Shown here piece by piece: positions 24,960-32,411 of a stretch of 38,211 nucleotides of DNA. The DNA is from Elusimicrobiota bacterium. GTDB taxonomy: Bacteria; Elusimicrobiota; Elusimicrobia; UBA1565; UBA9628. The DNA lies in contig JACQJQ010000111.1 in the NCBI GenBank assembly GCA_016204945.1, forward strand, positions 1 to 38,211, in the 5' to 3' direction. The position numbers were made by a program, and so were the translations under genes. The first letter of the stretch is position 1. Every line of letters starts with the position of its first letter. The notes beneath the pieces were generated by a model. The model had not been told where the DNA came from. It saw nothing but the letters and a program-made list of their open reading frames with translations, and searched no databases.

Positions 24960-25228
24960 CCCAACCCGGAGCGTTGGAAATGAACGGGAACGGCCGCTGG
25001 CAGTACGGCGAGCGCGAGCTTACCTGCGGGGATCTCGTTGAGATCAACCTGGGGGGGCAGTGGTGCCGCGGCCGCATCGAGCACACGCCGCGCCACGGGT
25101 ATTACTTCCTCCTGCCGGTGAGCGACGCGCAAGCCATCGGCGTCTTCCACGACCGCGGCGGCGCCGTCGTTCTGCTCCATGAAGGGATGCCGGCGCGAAC
25201 GCCGGAACGCTCCAGGGTGTGGCCGTGA
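24956..25228 (+). CDS. DUF5348-like small protein, 90 aa
   Basis: The frame contains GRWQYGERELTCGDLVEINL, then GQWCRGRIEHTPRHGYYFLL, a pattern of a short beta-barrel-like domain seen in DUF5348 proteins from mobile elements. Function is unknown. The gene is fixed between VirB6 and VirB8 by 4-nt overlaps (ATGA upstream, GTGA downstream), which supports its being expressed with the transfer apparatus. Confidence 0.6.
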   Translation: MTQPGALEMNGNGRWQYGERELTCGDLVEINLGGQWCRGRIEHTPRHGYYFLLPVSDAQAIGVFHDRGGAVVLLHEGMPARTPERSRVWP

Positions 25229-25923
25229 ATCTTCTCCGCCGCCTGTTCCGCAGGAAGGCTGCGGTGCCGACGCAGGCGCCCGCGCCGACGGCCGAGGTCG
25301 CGGCCGTCGAGACAGCCGCCTACTACGAGGTGTGGGGCGGTCTTGAGAGCGCCAACCGGGCCCTCTGGACGGGGCTGTGGTTCTCGATCACCGTGGCGCT
25401 GCTCTGCCTGGTTCTCGTGCGGCTGCTCCTGACCCGGCCGCCGGTCGTCATCCGCGTCTCGGACTCGGGCGCGGCGCAGGCTGTCTCCGAGCCCGGCCGC
25501 CAGCCGCCAGTCAGCGAAGTGGAGATCAAGAATTTCCTGTCGCTGTTCGAGCGCTTCTTCTGGGGACTCAACTTCTACGGGTACGAGCAGGACCTCAAGT
25601 CGGCATTCTCGATGATGACCCCGAACTTCCAGCGCAAGGCCGACGATCTGCTCAAGCGCGAGGGCATCGTCGAGAGCCTCCAGGCCAATCAGTCCAAGGT
25701 GACGGTGACGCTTACGGACCTGGAGGTTCTTCGCGACACGCCGGAGCTTCTGGAGTGCCGCGTGCTCGGAAGCCGGCAGATCGTCTCCTACAAGCCCGAG
25801 GGGCCGTCGGGCGAAGTTGTCTTCGAGCACAACATCATCCTCCGGAAGGTCCCGCGCTCGGAGCAGTCGCCGTACGGCGTGCTCGTCGAGGACATGAAGG
25901 AGCGGGTATTCAAGCGGCAATGA
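25225..25923 (+). CDS. VirB8/TraE-like conjugation protein
   Basis: The 232-aa bitopic protein has a basic N-terminus (MNLLRRLFRRK), one membrane helix (LWFSITVALLCLVLVRLLL) and a periplasmic domain of about 165 residues. That domain contains EVEIKNFLSLFERFFWGLNF and ends in a beta-rich part (QIVSYKPEG, FEHNIILRKVPR). This fits VirB8, which joins the inner-membrane complex to the core. The GTG at 25225 is taken as start because it overlaps the upstream stop as GTGA; a GTG two codons earlier is possible. Confidence 0.7.
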   Translation: MNLLRRLFRRKAAVPTQAPAPTAEVAAVETAAYYEVWGGLESANRALWTGLWFSITVALLCLVLVRLLLTRPPVVIRVSDSGAAQAVSEPGRQPPVSEVEIKNFLSLFERFFWGLNFYGYEQDLKSAFSMMTPNFQRKADDLLKREGIVESLQANQSKVTVTLTDLEVLRDTPELLECRVLGSRQIVSYKPEGPSGEVVFEHNIILRKVPRSEQSPYGVLVEDMKERVFKRQ

Positions 25924-26735
25924 GCATAACGCCCTGGATCGCGGGAGGAATTACGATGGCCCTATGCGCGGGTTTCTCGATGCCGCTCGGCAGGGAGCGG
26001 GCCTACCGGACGAATTACGCCAACCTTGCCGGGCTGAGCGCGCGCTTCGCCCCGCCCTCCATTCACCCGGCGCGATCCGGTTCGGCGCAAATGCCATCAG
26101 ACGCCCTGCTCCCAGGCGGCGAGCCGTCGTCGCTTCCGCCGGCGGCGCTCGCGGGCGGCTCCAAGCTGGCCCAGCCGGTCCGGCCTGCGCGGGTCAGCCG
26201 GCGGCCGGCCGGGACGCGCTCGCGTCCCAACGCTCCTCGCGGCGAGGTCGCGGTGGCGGTCTCCACCACGGCCGTGCCCCAGCCGGATCGAACGCCTATC
26301 GCCGTCGCGTCGCCGCTGGAGGGAGTCCCGCGGCAGGTGCCGAGGCCGGCCGCGGCCGAGCTGGACGACTCTCCGGAGGCGCTCCGCGACGCCTTCGAGG
26401 CGGACCCCTCCAAATTCCCGTTGGACGCCAAGGTCTGGGCCGACGGCGTCCATCTCCGGCTCGCGGGGCTTTGCCGCCTGAACGGCCGCTACATCTTGAA
26501 GGCGACCGTCACCAATCGGAGCGGGGCCGACTTCTTCGTCAAGGAGTTCGGAGCCTACAACGGCGAGGACGTAATCTCGGTCCGGTCGCACATCAGGCTG
26601 TTCGTCGAGCCGGGCAGGACGCGCGACGGCTACTTGCTGTTCACGCCCCCAGCGGGGGCTCAGGTCAAAATAAAACTCAAGGAGGATAGGGAGAAGGGCC
26701 GGGTTCTCGAAGTCCCGGTTCGATATCCCTTCTAA
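25920..26735 (+). CDS. VirB9-position secreted protein, 271 aa
   Basis: The ATG at 25920 shares ATGA with the VirB8 stop. The N-terminus has one hydrophobic segment (WIAGGITMALCAGFSMPLG), followed by a Pro/Ala/Ser-rich linker of about 120 residues. The C-terminal domain of about 100 residues is predicted to be beta-rich (GVHLRLAGLCRLNGRYILKA, then TVTNRSGADFFVKEF and VRSHIRLFVEPGRTRDGYLL). Layout and gene order (VirB8, this gene, VirB10) suggest the VirB9/TraN role in the outer-membrane core complex. Sequence alone does not prove it. Confidence 0.55.
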   Translation: MSITPWIAGGITMALCAGFSMPLGRERAYRTNYANLAGLSARFAPPSIHPARSGSAQMPSDALLPGGEPSSLPPAALAGGSKLAQPVRPARVSRRPAGTRSRPNAPRGEVAVAVSTTAVPQPDRTPIAVASPLEGVPRQVPRPAAAELDDSPEALRDAFEADPSKFPLDAKVWADGVHLRLAGLCRLNGRYILKATVTNRSGADFFVKEFGAYNGEDVISVRSHIRLFVEPGRTRDGYLLFTPPAGAQVKIKLKEDREKGRVLEVPVRYPF

Positions 26736-26740
26736 ACGCC

Positions 26741-27295
26741 ATGGAAACGACCATACCGGAGTACCTTCGGGCCAAGCTGGACGCGCCGCTGAAGCCGACC
26801 CCGCCCACGAGGGACATGATCGCCGCGCTCAGGCGGCCGTTCGTCGAGGCGTCGTTCCCGCCGCTCGACGCGATGGGCGTGCCCCAGGAGGAGTTCGGCC
26901 GCTGCAAGGCCTCCGCACGGTCCGCGCCGGCAGCGCCGCGTCCCGAAGCGCGCCCGGACTCGCCCGCCGGCGGGGGCACCCCGCCGGCTCAACTCCGGTA
27001 CCAATTCCGGAGGGAGTACGGCGAAATCTTCACGAACAAGGACTGCAAGTTCGTCCTCCGCGAGGAGCACGTCGCAGACCTCCTGCGGCTCTACCACGAG
27101 TTCAACAAGCACCGGCACGAAGACGCCCTGCCCATGACGCTCTCCGACATCGTGAACGCGGCCCTGGATTTCGTCCTCGACCATCCGGTCTCGTTCAAGG
27201 GCTTGGCGGAGGCCTCGCAGGCACGGGATGCCATCGCGAGCGCCGTGCAGCGCAAAGCCTTCTCTCGGCTCCTCCCGGTCTATGAGAGCCTTTAG
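26741..27295 (+). CDS. Hypothetical protein A of a paralogous pair, 184 aa
   Basis: I do not recognise a family. The C-terminal 90 residues (YGEIFTNKDCKFVLREEHVA, then MTLSDIVNAALDFVLDHP) closely match the product of 27953-28390. They look like a small helical domain, with SDIVNAALDFVL reminiscent of a ribbon-helix-helix C-terminal part. The N-terminal half contains a Pro/Ala/Gly linker encoded by a perfect palindrome (26966-26988). The gene overlaps the VirB10-like gene by 14 bp. A DNA-binding accessory role, for example in a relaxosome, is a guess. Confidence 0.6.
   Translation: METTIPEYLRAKLDAPLKPTPPTRDMIAALRRPFVEASFPPLDAMGVPQEEFGRCKASARSAPAAPRPEARPDSPAGGGTPPAQLRYQFRREYGEIFTNKDCKFVLREEHVADLLRLYHEFNKHRHEDALPMTLSDIVNAALDFVLDHPVSFKGLAEASQARDAIASAVQRKAFSRLLPVYESL
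26966..26988. repeat. Perfect 10-bp palindrome in a linker
   Basis: GCCGGCGGGG (26966-26975) and CCCCGCCGGC (26979-26988) are perfect inverted arms around GCA. They lie in the Pro/Gly linker of the 184-aa gene. A related GGCCGGC-ACAA-GCCGGCC palindrome occurs at 27393-27410 in the next gene. Confidence 0.5.
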
Positions 27296-27956
27296 ATCCT
27301 TGGCGTTCCTCGCGGCAGGCGCCGTTCTCTCCTGTCCGGTCCGCGCCGAAGACCGGCGCGCCGGCGACCCGCCGCCGGCCGCCTGCAAGCGCGGCCGGCA
27401 CAAGCCGGCCGAGGGCGGGCAGCCGCAGAAGCCGGATTGCTTCTTGCCCACCGGCTTGTCCTTCCCGGCGCGGCTTGATAACGCGGTGTACTCCTACAAC
27501 GTGGAGACCCCGGCCGTGGCCGTGGTGGAGCGGCCCATCAGCTTCCTCAACAGGGTCGTAATCCCGGCCGGGACGCGCGTGATCGGGACGGTCGCCATCC
27601 AGAAGAGCCACGACCGGGTGCTCGTCAACTTCCACACCGTCGTGTTTCCGGAGGGCGATGAGATCAAGCTCTCGGGGATGGCGCTGTCGCTTGACGGCTC
27701 CGCCGGGCTCAAGGGCAAGGCGGAGAATCACAAGGACTCGGCTGTGGCGAACACGGTTCTGCGGTCCGTGGTGTCGGGCACACAGGCCGCGCTCGACATC
27801 ACCGGCGTCAGCCCCATCGCGTCCCAGGCGACCCAGGGCATCTCGCAAGAGGCCTTGAGGGAGCTGGACATGGAGAAGCAGCAGGTGACGACCAGCATCT
27901 CGGTGGACGCCGACACCGGGCTGCGCATCTACGTGAACCAACGGCTGGAGTATTGA
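27282..27956 (+). CDS. VirB10/TrbI-like core-complex protein, short form
   Basis: The 224-aa product starts with a signal sequence (MRAFRSLAFLAAGAVLSC, possibly lipoprotein-type). The conserved VirB10 beta-barrel segment follows: FLNRVVIPAGTRVIGTVAIQ, VLVNFHTVVFPEGDEIKLSG and SLDGSAGLKG, then a helical part and the closing strand TGLRIYVNQRLEY. The usual VirB10 cytoplasmic tail and long Pro-rich region are missing, so the protein is about half normal length. The ATG at 27282 is preferred because an earlier in-frame start would precede the signal peptide by 18 residues. It is flanked by the two paralogous small genes. Confidence 0.75.
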   Translation: MRAFRSLAFLAAGAVLSCPVRAEDRRAGDPPPAACKRGRHKPAEGGQPQKPDCFLPTGLSFPARLDNAVYSYNVETPAVAVVERPISFLNRVVIPAGTRVIGTVAIQKSHDRVLVNFHTVVFPEGDEIKLSGMALSLDGSAGLKGKAENHKDSAVANTVLRSVVSGTQAALDITGVSPIASQATQGISQEALRELDMEKQQVTTSISVDADTGLRIYVNQRLEY

Positions 27957-28390
27957 GCTTGCAACTCGAAATCATCCACGGACCGGAGAGCTACGCGCTG
28001 GAGAACTACTCCTGCGAGGACGCGGCATGCCCGGTGCACCAGCCGCGGACCAAGCGCCCCGCACCGCCGGCAGCAGACGACGCTTCTATTCCCGAGGCCC
28101 GAGGAGGCTACTCGGAAGTCTACAGCAACAAGCACGAGAAGCTCCTGCTCCGACTCGATCACATCGACAGGATGGACGCGATCCGCAGGACGTTCAACAA
28201 GAACCGGCTGCACGAAGGCAAGGCTCCCATGACGACGAGCGACATCGTGAACGCCTGTCTGGACTTCGTCTTTGAGCAGCGCGTGCCATTCCACGAGCTG
28301 AAGGACGCATCCGACCTGGCCGGGCTGATCGGAAGCCAGGTCTACCGCCATGCCGTATACCGCTGGCAGCAGTTCAATGAGAGGTTCTAA
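27953..28390 (+). CDS. Hypothetical protein B of a paralogous pair, 145 aa
   Basis: The C-terminal 90 residues (YSEVYSNKHEKLLLRLDHID, TFNKNRLHEGKAPMTTSDIV, NACLDFVFEQRVPF) match the 184-aa protein at 26741. The N-terminal half differs and carries a CEDAACPVH segment. The start is TTG, overlapping the VirB10-like stop as TTGA, the same arrangement as the gene at 11334. Role unknown; a shared partner or DNA site with its paralogue is likely. Confidence 0.6.
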   Translation: MSLQLEIIHGPESYALENYSCEDAACPVHQPRTKRPAPPAADDASIPEARGGYSEVYSNKHEKLLLRLDHIDRMDAIRRTFNKNRLHEGKAPMTTSDIVNACLDFVFEQRVPFHELKDASDLAGLIGSQVYRHAVYRWQQFNERF

Positions 28391-28617
28391 TGGAATCCAA
28401 CCTATCAGACACGACCTCCTCTACCGGCCCGGTCACTCCGCGCATGTGCCTCGCTCACGGCAGGGAGTGCGGTCGCCCGAGCGTCGAAGCCTTCAGCGAA
28501 GCCGACCTCCGCAGCTTCAGCCGGTTCAGCGGCGCGGTCCTGGGGCGGCTTCTTGAGGACGGCGATGGTCGGAGAGGTCCGGCCGCCGGCACCCCGCCCC
28601 GGGCTGATAGGTCTTGA
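28390..28617 (+). CDS. Hypothetical 75-aa protein
   Basis: The ATG overlaps the previous stop as TAATG and is preceded by AGAGG at good spacing, so it is probably translated. The N-terminal part is Ser/Thr-rich (MESNLSDTTSSTGPV), followed by CLAHGREC and an amphipathic stretch (FSEADLRSFSRFSGAVLGRL). The tail is Gly/Pro/Arg-rich. No family recognised. It is the last gene of the transfer operon. Confidence 0.45.
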   Translation: MESNLSDTTSSTGPVTPRMCLAHGRECGRPSVEAFSEADLRSFSRFSGAVLGRLLEDGDGRRGPAAGTPPRADRS

Positions 28618-28641
28618 CTTATATAGGCTGGGTGCTATAAT
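28614..28641 (+). promoter_or_regulatory. Promoter of the toxin-antitoxin pair
   Basis: TTGACT (28614-28619), a 16-nt spacer and TATAAT (28636-28641) form a near-consensus sigma-70 promoter. The ATG that abuts the -10 box (28642) would lie upstream of the transcript start, so the toxin start is moved to 28657. Confidence 0.8.
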
Positions 28642-28656
28642 ATGGGGGACACCGAG

Positions 28657-29010
28657 ATGCTGCGCGTCGAATTCTATCCTGACGGTGATGACGGTCCGGT
28701 TCTGGAGTATCTTCGGGAGCTGAAGCATGACCCTTACCGAAAGGCAGTCGCGACGCAGCTCGGCCTCGACCTGCACTTACTCCAGCTTGAGGGCTTGTCC
28801 TCGCGCAAGGTTGACGTCAAGCGGGTCACCGATATTCCGGGCTCGGTGTGGGAGCTGCGACGGCTGATCGAGGGCATTCAGTATCGGCTGTACTTCTGCG
28901 TGAAGCGCGGCGAGTTGTGGTTGCTGCATCATCTTGAGAAGAAGTCGCGGAAAATTCCGCGCAGCGACCTGGAGATCATTCGGAAGAGGGCGAAGGAGGT
29001 GTTGTCATGA
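28657..29010 (+). CDS. HigB/RelE-like toxin (Gp49 family)
   Basis: The 117-aa product (MLRVEFYPDGDDGPVLEYLR) has the RelE/HigB fold signature: LELRRL-like VWELRRLIEGIQYRLYFCVK, then ELWLLHHLEKKSRKIPRSDL and EIIRKRAKEVL. Such toxins are ribosome-dependent mRNA endonucleases or related. It is followed by its antitoxin with an ATGA overlap, toxin first as in HigBA modules. The start at 28657 has GGGGGA upstream. The pair probably stabilises the element in its host. Confidence 0.85.
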   Translation: MLRVEFYPDGDDGPVLEYLRELKHDPYRKAVATQLGLDLHLLQLEGLSSRKVDVKRVTDIPGSVWELRRLIEGIQYRLYFCVKRGELWLLHHLEKKSRKIPRSDLEIIRKRAKEVLS

Positions 29011-29384
29011 GAGCTGGCAAGCGAAAGGAAAGCGGCCTGGATAAGTTCCTGCGGGAGAGCATGGAGGACGACGAGGAGTTCAAGTCCTTGTTCCTGGCGC
29101 AAGTCCTGGAGCTTCCCGTCTCGACGCAGCTCCGCGTCCTTCGGAACTTCCGCGGTTTGTCCCAGGCGGCGCTCTCCAAGAAGACTAGGATCGTGCAGCC
29201 CGAGGTCGCGCGGATCGAGCGCGCCGACGCCAATCCCAAGGCGCGGACGTTGGAGCGCATGGCCGAAGGGCTTGGGGCGCGAGTGGAGATCGTGCCGCTG
29301 AACGTCATCCCGCTCGTGGCCGCGCAGCAGATCAGGACTCAGGGAGAGGACTACTTCGACCACGTCACGGTACGCGCGCGCTGA
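29007..29384 (+). CDS. HigA-like antitoxin, XRE-type HTH
   Basis: The 125-aa protein has a helix-turn-helix of the Cro/C1 type at about residues 42-95: QLRVLRNFRGLSQAALSKKT, then QPEVARIERADANPKARTLE and RMAEGLGARVEI. It should neutralise the toxin encoded just upstream and repress the shared promoter at 28614-28641. The stop overlaps the next start as TGATG. Confidence 0.85.
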   Translation: MRAGKRKESGLDKFLRESMEDDEEFKSLFLAQVLELPVSTQLRVLRNFRGLSQAALSKKTRIVQPEVARIERADANPKARTLERMAEGLGARVEIVPLNVIPLVAAQQIRTQGEDYFDHVTVRAR

Positions 29385-29758
29385 TGCCGAAGGTCGATAT
29401 CCTCAATCTCATTTTGTACCACACCGGCAAGGCGGACGCCCCGGAGACGCTCAACGGCGTCACGCCGGCGCATGCCGCCGAGCGCGTTCGCCGGGCTTGC
29501 GAGGAGCAAGGAGCGAGCTTCAAGGAGTGGAGCGCCGGGATCATCCGCCATTGCGTGATCCCGCCCGAGCATCCCTACCGGAAGCTGCTCAAGAAGCGCA
29601 AAGTCCCGCAGGGCGATCCGCTTTGGGTGCTGGGCGCCATCGCCTACGGCACGCACAGTCCTTGGATCGTCTTCCGAAAGATCGAGTGGGACGACGGGAA
29701 GGTGGAACTTCCGGACACCCTCGAACGTAAGTGGATAGTGAAGCACGGAACACTTTGA
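29384..29758 (+). CDS. Hypothetical protein, 124 aa
   Basis: I do not recognise this protein. It starts MPKVDILNLILYHTGKADAP, contains a central HCVIPPEHPYRKLLKKRKVP segment and a Trp/aromatic C-terminus (WIVFRKIEWDDGKVEL). Spacing suggests co-expression with the toxin-antitoxin pair (TGATG overlap) and with the recombinase 2 nt downstream. An excision or regulatory accessory role is possible from position only. Confidence 0.55.
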   Translation: MPKVDILNLILYHTGKADAPETLNGVTPAHAAERVRRACEEQGASFKEWSAGIIRHCVIPPEHPYRKLLKKRKVPQGDPLWVLGAIAYGTHSPWIVFRKIEWDDGKVELPDTLERKWIVKHGTL

Positions 29759-29760
29759 AC

Positions 29761-31398
29761 ATGATTCGAGCCGGCATCTATATCCGGAAGTCCAAACTGG
29801 ACAAGGGGCAGGAGGCCCACAGGCTGGAGCTTCAGCGCAAGAAGCTCCCGGCCTACGCCGCCTCCCAAAACTGGTCCTATGAGGTCTACGACGACGGCAT
29901 CATTTCGGGCGCGGAAGTGGAGAACCGGCCTCAGATGGTGCGCCTGATCCGGGATATAGAGAAGGGTCTCATCAACATGGTCCTGGTCATCGAAGTCTCG
30001 CGGCTCTCCCGCGATGACAACATGACGGACCATCTCAGCTTCATAAACCTGTGCGCCTCCAAGAAGGTCAAGATCGCGACGCCGGACCGCGTGCTCGACC
30101 CGAGCGACACGCCGTCGTGGTTCATGAGCATGATGGAAGGCGGCTTCTCCGCGGTCGAGATGCGGACTCTCAAGAAGCGCATCATGGAAGGCCGGGAGAT
30201 GGCCCGCAGCAAGGGCCGGTGGCTCGGAGGCCCGTCGCCCTTCGGCTACGATTACGACAAGAACCGGAAGATCCCCGTGCCGAACCCGGTGACGGCGGAG
30301 ATCGTAAGGACGATCTTCCGCGAGCGGGTCAAGGGCAAGAGCATCGATGAGATCGTCAGGATGGCCCGAGACCGTCGCTGGCCTTCGACCGGCGGCGGCT
30401 CCTTCTGGTGGAACACCACCGTGTTCCGCCTGCTCAAGAAGCCCATCTACGCCGGATTGCTTCGGCACAACGGAGAACTCATTCAAGCGGTGTGGGAGCC
30501 CTTGGTGGACAGGGCCACGTGGGAAGCGGCTCAACCGGTGCGCGTCCGACCGCCCGGGAACAGGCAGCCGGCCTTGCTCCTGACCGGAGGCGGTCGGGTG
30601 CGCTGCGGCTATTGCGGGAGCACCGTCAATTGCCAGGGCTCGTGGCGGCTGGAACCCAACGGCGAGCGCCGCACCCTGCGCTACTATCACTGCTATGGGC
30701 GCAACCAAGGAGTCAACTGCCGCGCGCTGAGGAACGTCGCGCAGGAGGAGGTGGACGGCCTCGTCCTCTCGCTGCTCCGCCAGATCGGCTGCAACGAGCG
30801 GGAAATCCTGCACGGCATCCAGGAATTCCTGACCAAGCGGCAGGGTGAAATGCCGGAGCGCAAAAAGCGGCTGGAGGATCAACTCCAGCACTCGATGGCC
30901 GCCAGTCAGAAGATGCTCAACGCCTACGAGCAAGGAGTCATCTCTCTGGAGCAGCTCAAGGATAGGAACGCGGAGCACAAGAATCGCATCGATGAGCTGC
31001 GAAAGGCTATAATTGACATCGACTTGGAGTTGGCGCGCGAGGGGCTCGACGTGGACCTCCCGACGCTCAAGAAGCGTCTGCGCCGCTTCCAGGCCGATTT
31101 AACGCGGATCGACCCGCAGGGGCTCAGGGCGCTCGTGGACCCTCTGATCACCAAGGCGCGGTTGTTCAACGAGAAGGTGGAGTTGACCTTCTCTTTCCCG
31201 GTGGACGGCGAGCACACGCACGTCTACGCGCTCCCCGGGAATTGGCAAGCGGATTCGCGCCCCCGTAGCTCAATGGATCAGAGCACGCGCCTTCTAAGCG
31301 CGACATCCAGGTTCGATTCCTGGCGGGGGCATGTGCCTTTGGAATTGTTAGGATCGACGCATAGTAAAGTTACAGGCCCTAGAGCCTCCGCCTTCTAA
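29761..31398 (+). CDS. Large serine recombinase (integrase)
   Basis: The 545-aa product has the resolvase-type catalytic domain: nucleophile Ser at residue 11 (IYIRKSK), then LVIEVSRLSRDD and a helical E-region. The recombinase domain follows (PFGYDYDKNRKIPVPNPVTA), a zinc ribbon (RCGYCGS, YHCYG, NCRA) and a long coiled coil (about 375-450). The frame does not stop before the tRNA-Arg gene at 31259. It reads through it and ends at TAA (31396-31398), inside the anticodon loop of a second tRNA copy. The last 45 or so residues are therefore tRNA-derived, and the natural C-terminus may change on integration or excision. It probably integrates and excises this element. Confidence 0.9.
   Translation: MIRAGIYIRKSKLDKGQEAHRLELQRKKLPAYAASQNWSYEVYDDGIISGAEVENRPQMVRLIRDIEKGLINMVLVIEVSRLSRDDNMTDHLSFINLCASKKVKIATPDRVLDPSDTPSWFMSMMEGGFSAVEMRTLKKRIMEGREMARSKGRWLGGPSPFGYDYDKNRKIPVPNPVTAEIVRTIFRERVKGKSIDEIVRMARDRRWPSTGGGSFWWNTTVFRLLKKPIYAGLLRHNGELIQAVWEPLVDRATWEAAQPVRVRPPGNRQPALLLTGGGRVRCGYCGSTVNCQGSWRLEPNGERRTLRYYHCYGRNQGVNCRALRNVAQEEVDGLVLSLLRQIGCNEREILHGIQEFLTKRQGEMPERKKRLEDQLQHSMAASQKMLNAYEQGVISLEQLKDRNAEHKNRIDELRKAIIDIDLELAREGLDVDLPTLKKRLRRFQADLTRIDPQGLRALVDPLITKARLFNEKVELTFSFPVDGEHTHVYALPGNWQADSRPRSSMDQSTRLLSATSRFDSWRGHVPLELLGSTHSKVTGPRASAF
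31259..31331 (+). tRNA. tRNA-Arg (UCU)
   Basis: The cloverleaf is complete: acceptor GCCCCCG/CGGGGGC, D-stem GCTC/GAGC, anticodon stem CGCGC/GCGCG with loop CTTCTAA (anticodon TCT at 31293-31295), T-stem CCAGG/CCTGG with loop TTCGATT, and discriminator A. CCA is not encoded. It lies within the 3' end of the recombinase frame. Confidence 0.9.
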
Positions 31399-31432
31399 GC
31401 GGATGATCCAGGTTCGATTCCTGGAGGGGCCA
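31375..31432 (+). pseudogene. D-arm-less tRNA-Arg (UCU) fragment, probable attachment junction
   Basis: From TAGAGC onward this copies tRNA-Arg: anticodon stem TCCGC/GCGGA with loop CTTCTAA, T-arm CCAGG-TTCGATT-CCTGG, and 3' acceptor AGGGGCC plus A. A short GGCCCT at 31375 can pair with the acceptor, but the D-arm is missing. It shares CGCCTTCTAAGCG and ATCCAGGTTCGATTCCTGG with the intact gene 101 bp upstream. It most likely marks the element-chromosome junction. Confidence 0.7.
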
Positions 31433-31456
31433 CGATTTGTTTGGTATTGTCGGGCC

Positions 31457-32401
31457 ATGACACGACCAACGCTCTTCGTCGCCGTTCTTCTCGCCGCCCT
31501 CCCGCCGCTGCGCGCCGCCGAGGCCGAGGCGCCCGCCGCCAAGACGATGTCCGCCAAGGAGCTCTACCAGCGCGCCGCGCCCTCCGTGGTGCTGATCTTG
31601 GCGGCTGAAAAAGAGGGCGCGGGAGAGCTCGGCACGGGCAGCGTCATCGAGGGCGGCCGCGTCCTGACCAACGCCCACGTGGTGATCAACGAGAAGACCC
31701 GCCGCCCCTATCCGGCCGTCCGCGTCTACCTGAAGCCCAAGCGCGTCAGCGGCGACACGAAGCGCGACCTGCGGAACCCCGTCTCCGCCAAGGTCGCGCG
31801 CTTCGACCGCGGCCTCGACCTGGCGATCCTCGAGCCCGAGAGCCCGCTCAAGGCCGAGGCGCTCGCGCTCGGCGACGACTCGGCCGTGGAGCCCGGCGAC
31901 CCGGTCGTCGCGATCGGCCATCCGGAACAGGGCGGCCTCTGGACGCTGACGCAGGGCGTGGTCAGCACGGTGATCGCCGACCTCGGCGGCGTGGCGGGCA
32001 AGGACGCGTTCCAGACCGACGCCAGCATCAACCGCGGCAACTCCGGCGGTCCGCTGCTCGACCGCTCCGGCGCCATCATCGGCGTGAACACCTCGATGGC
32101 CCGCAAGGCGGCCGACGGCCTCACGATCACGAGCGTCAACTTCTCCGTGAAGTCCTCCGTCGCCCGCCGCTGGATCGGAGAAGACGCTCCCGTCGTCGCC
32201 GCGTCCGAGCCAGCCGAGGAGACGCCCGCCGAGGCGGCGCCCGCCATGCCCGTCCCGCTGCCGCCGCCTCCGAAGACCAAGCCCGTCATCGTGACGACTC
32301 CGGCCCCCTACGACATCGACGACGTGCTCGAGGCCGAGATGAAGGAGATGGAGGACCTGGAGGGGGAAATGCGCAAGGAGATCGAGTCGCGCCGGCGCTA
32401 A
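31457..32401 (+). CDS. Trypsin-like serine protease (HtrA-like, no PDZ)
   Basis: The 314-aa product has a signal peptide (MTRPTLFVAVLLAALPPLRA) and a chymotrypsin-fold protease with a complete triad: His in LTNAHVV, Asp in RGLDLAILE and Ser in NRGNSGGPLLD. A Pro-rich segment and an acidic helical tail follow in place of PDZ domains. It probably acts in the periplasm. I chose the ATG at 31457 because it starts the signal peptide; upstream in-frame sequence lies in the tRNA fragment. No clear ribosome site is visible. It is the first chromosomal gene after the junction. Confidence 0.88.
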   Translation: MTRPTLFVAVLLAALPPLRAAEAEAPAAKTMSAKELYQRAAPSVVLILAAEKEGAGELGTGSVIEGGRVLTNAHVVINEKTRRPYPAVRVYLKPKRVSGDTKRDLRNPVSAKVARFDRGLDLAILEPESPLKAEALALGDDSAVEPGDPVVAIGHPEQGGLWTLTQGVVSTVIADLGGVAGKDAFQTDASINRGNSGGPLLDRSGAIIGVNTSMARKAADGLTITSVNFSVKSSVARRWIGEDAPVVAASEPAEETPAEAAPAMPVPLPPPPKTKPVIVTTPAPYDIDDVLEAEMKEMEDLEGEMRKEIESRRR

Positions 32402-32411
32402 GGCCGGGGGC

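Noticed and set aside
31403-31456. Upstream extension of the serine protease gene
   Set aside because: The extension would be translated from the tRNA fragment; the ATG at 31457 starts a good signal peptide.
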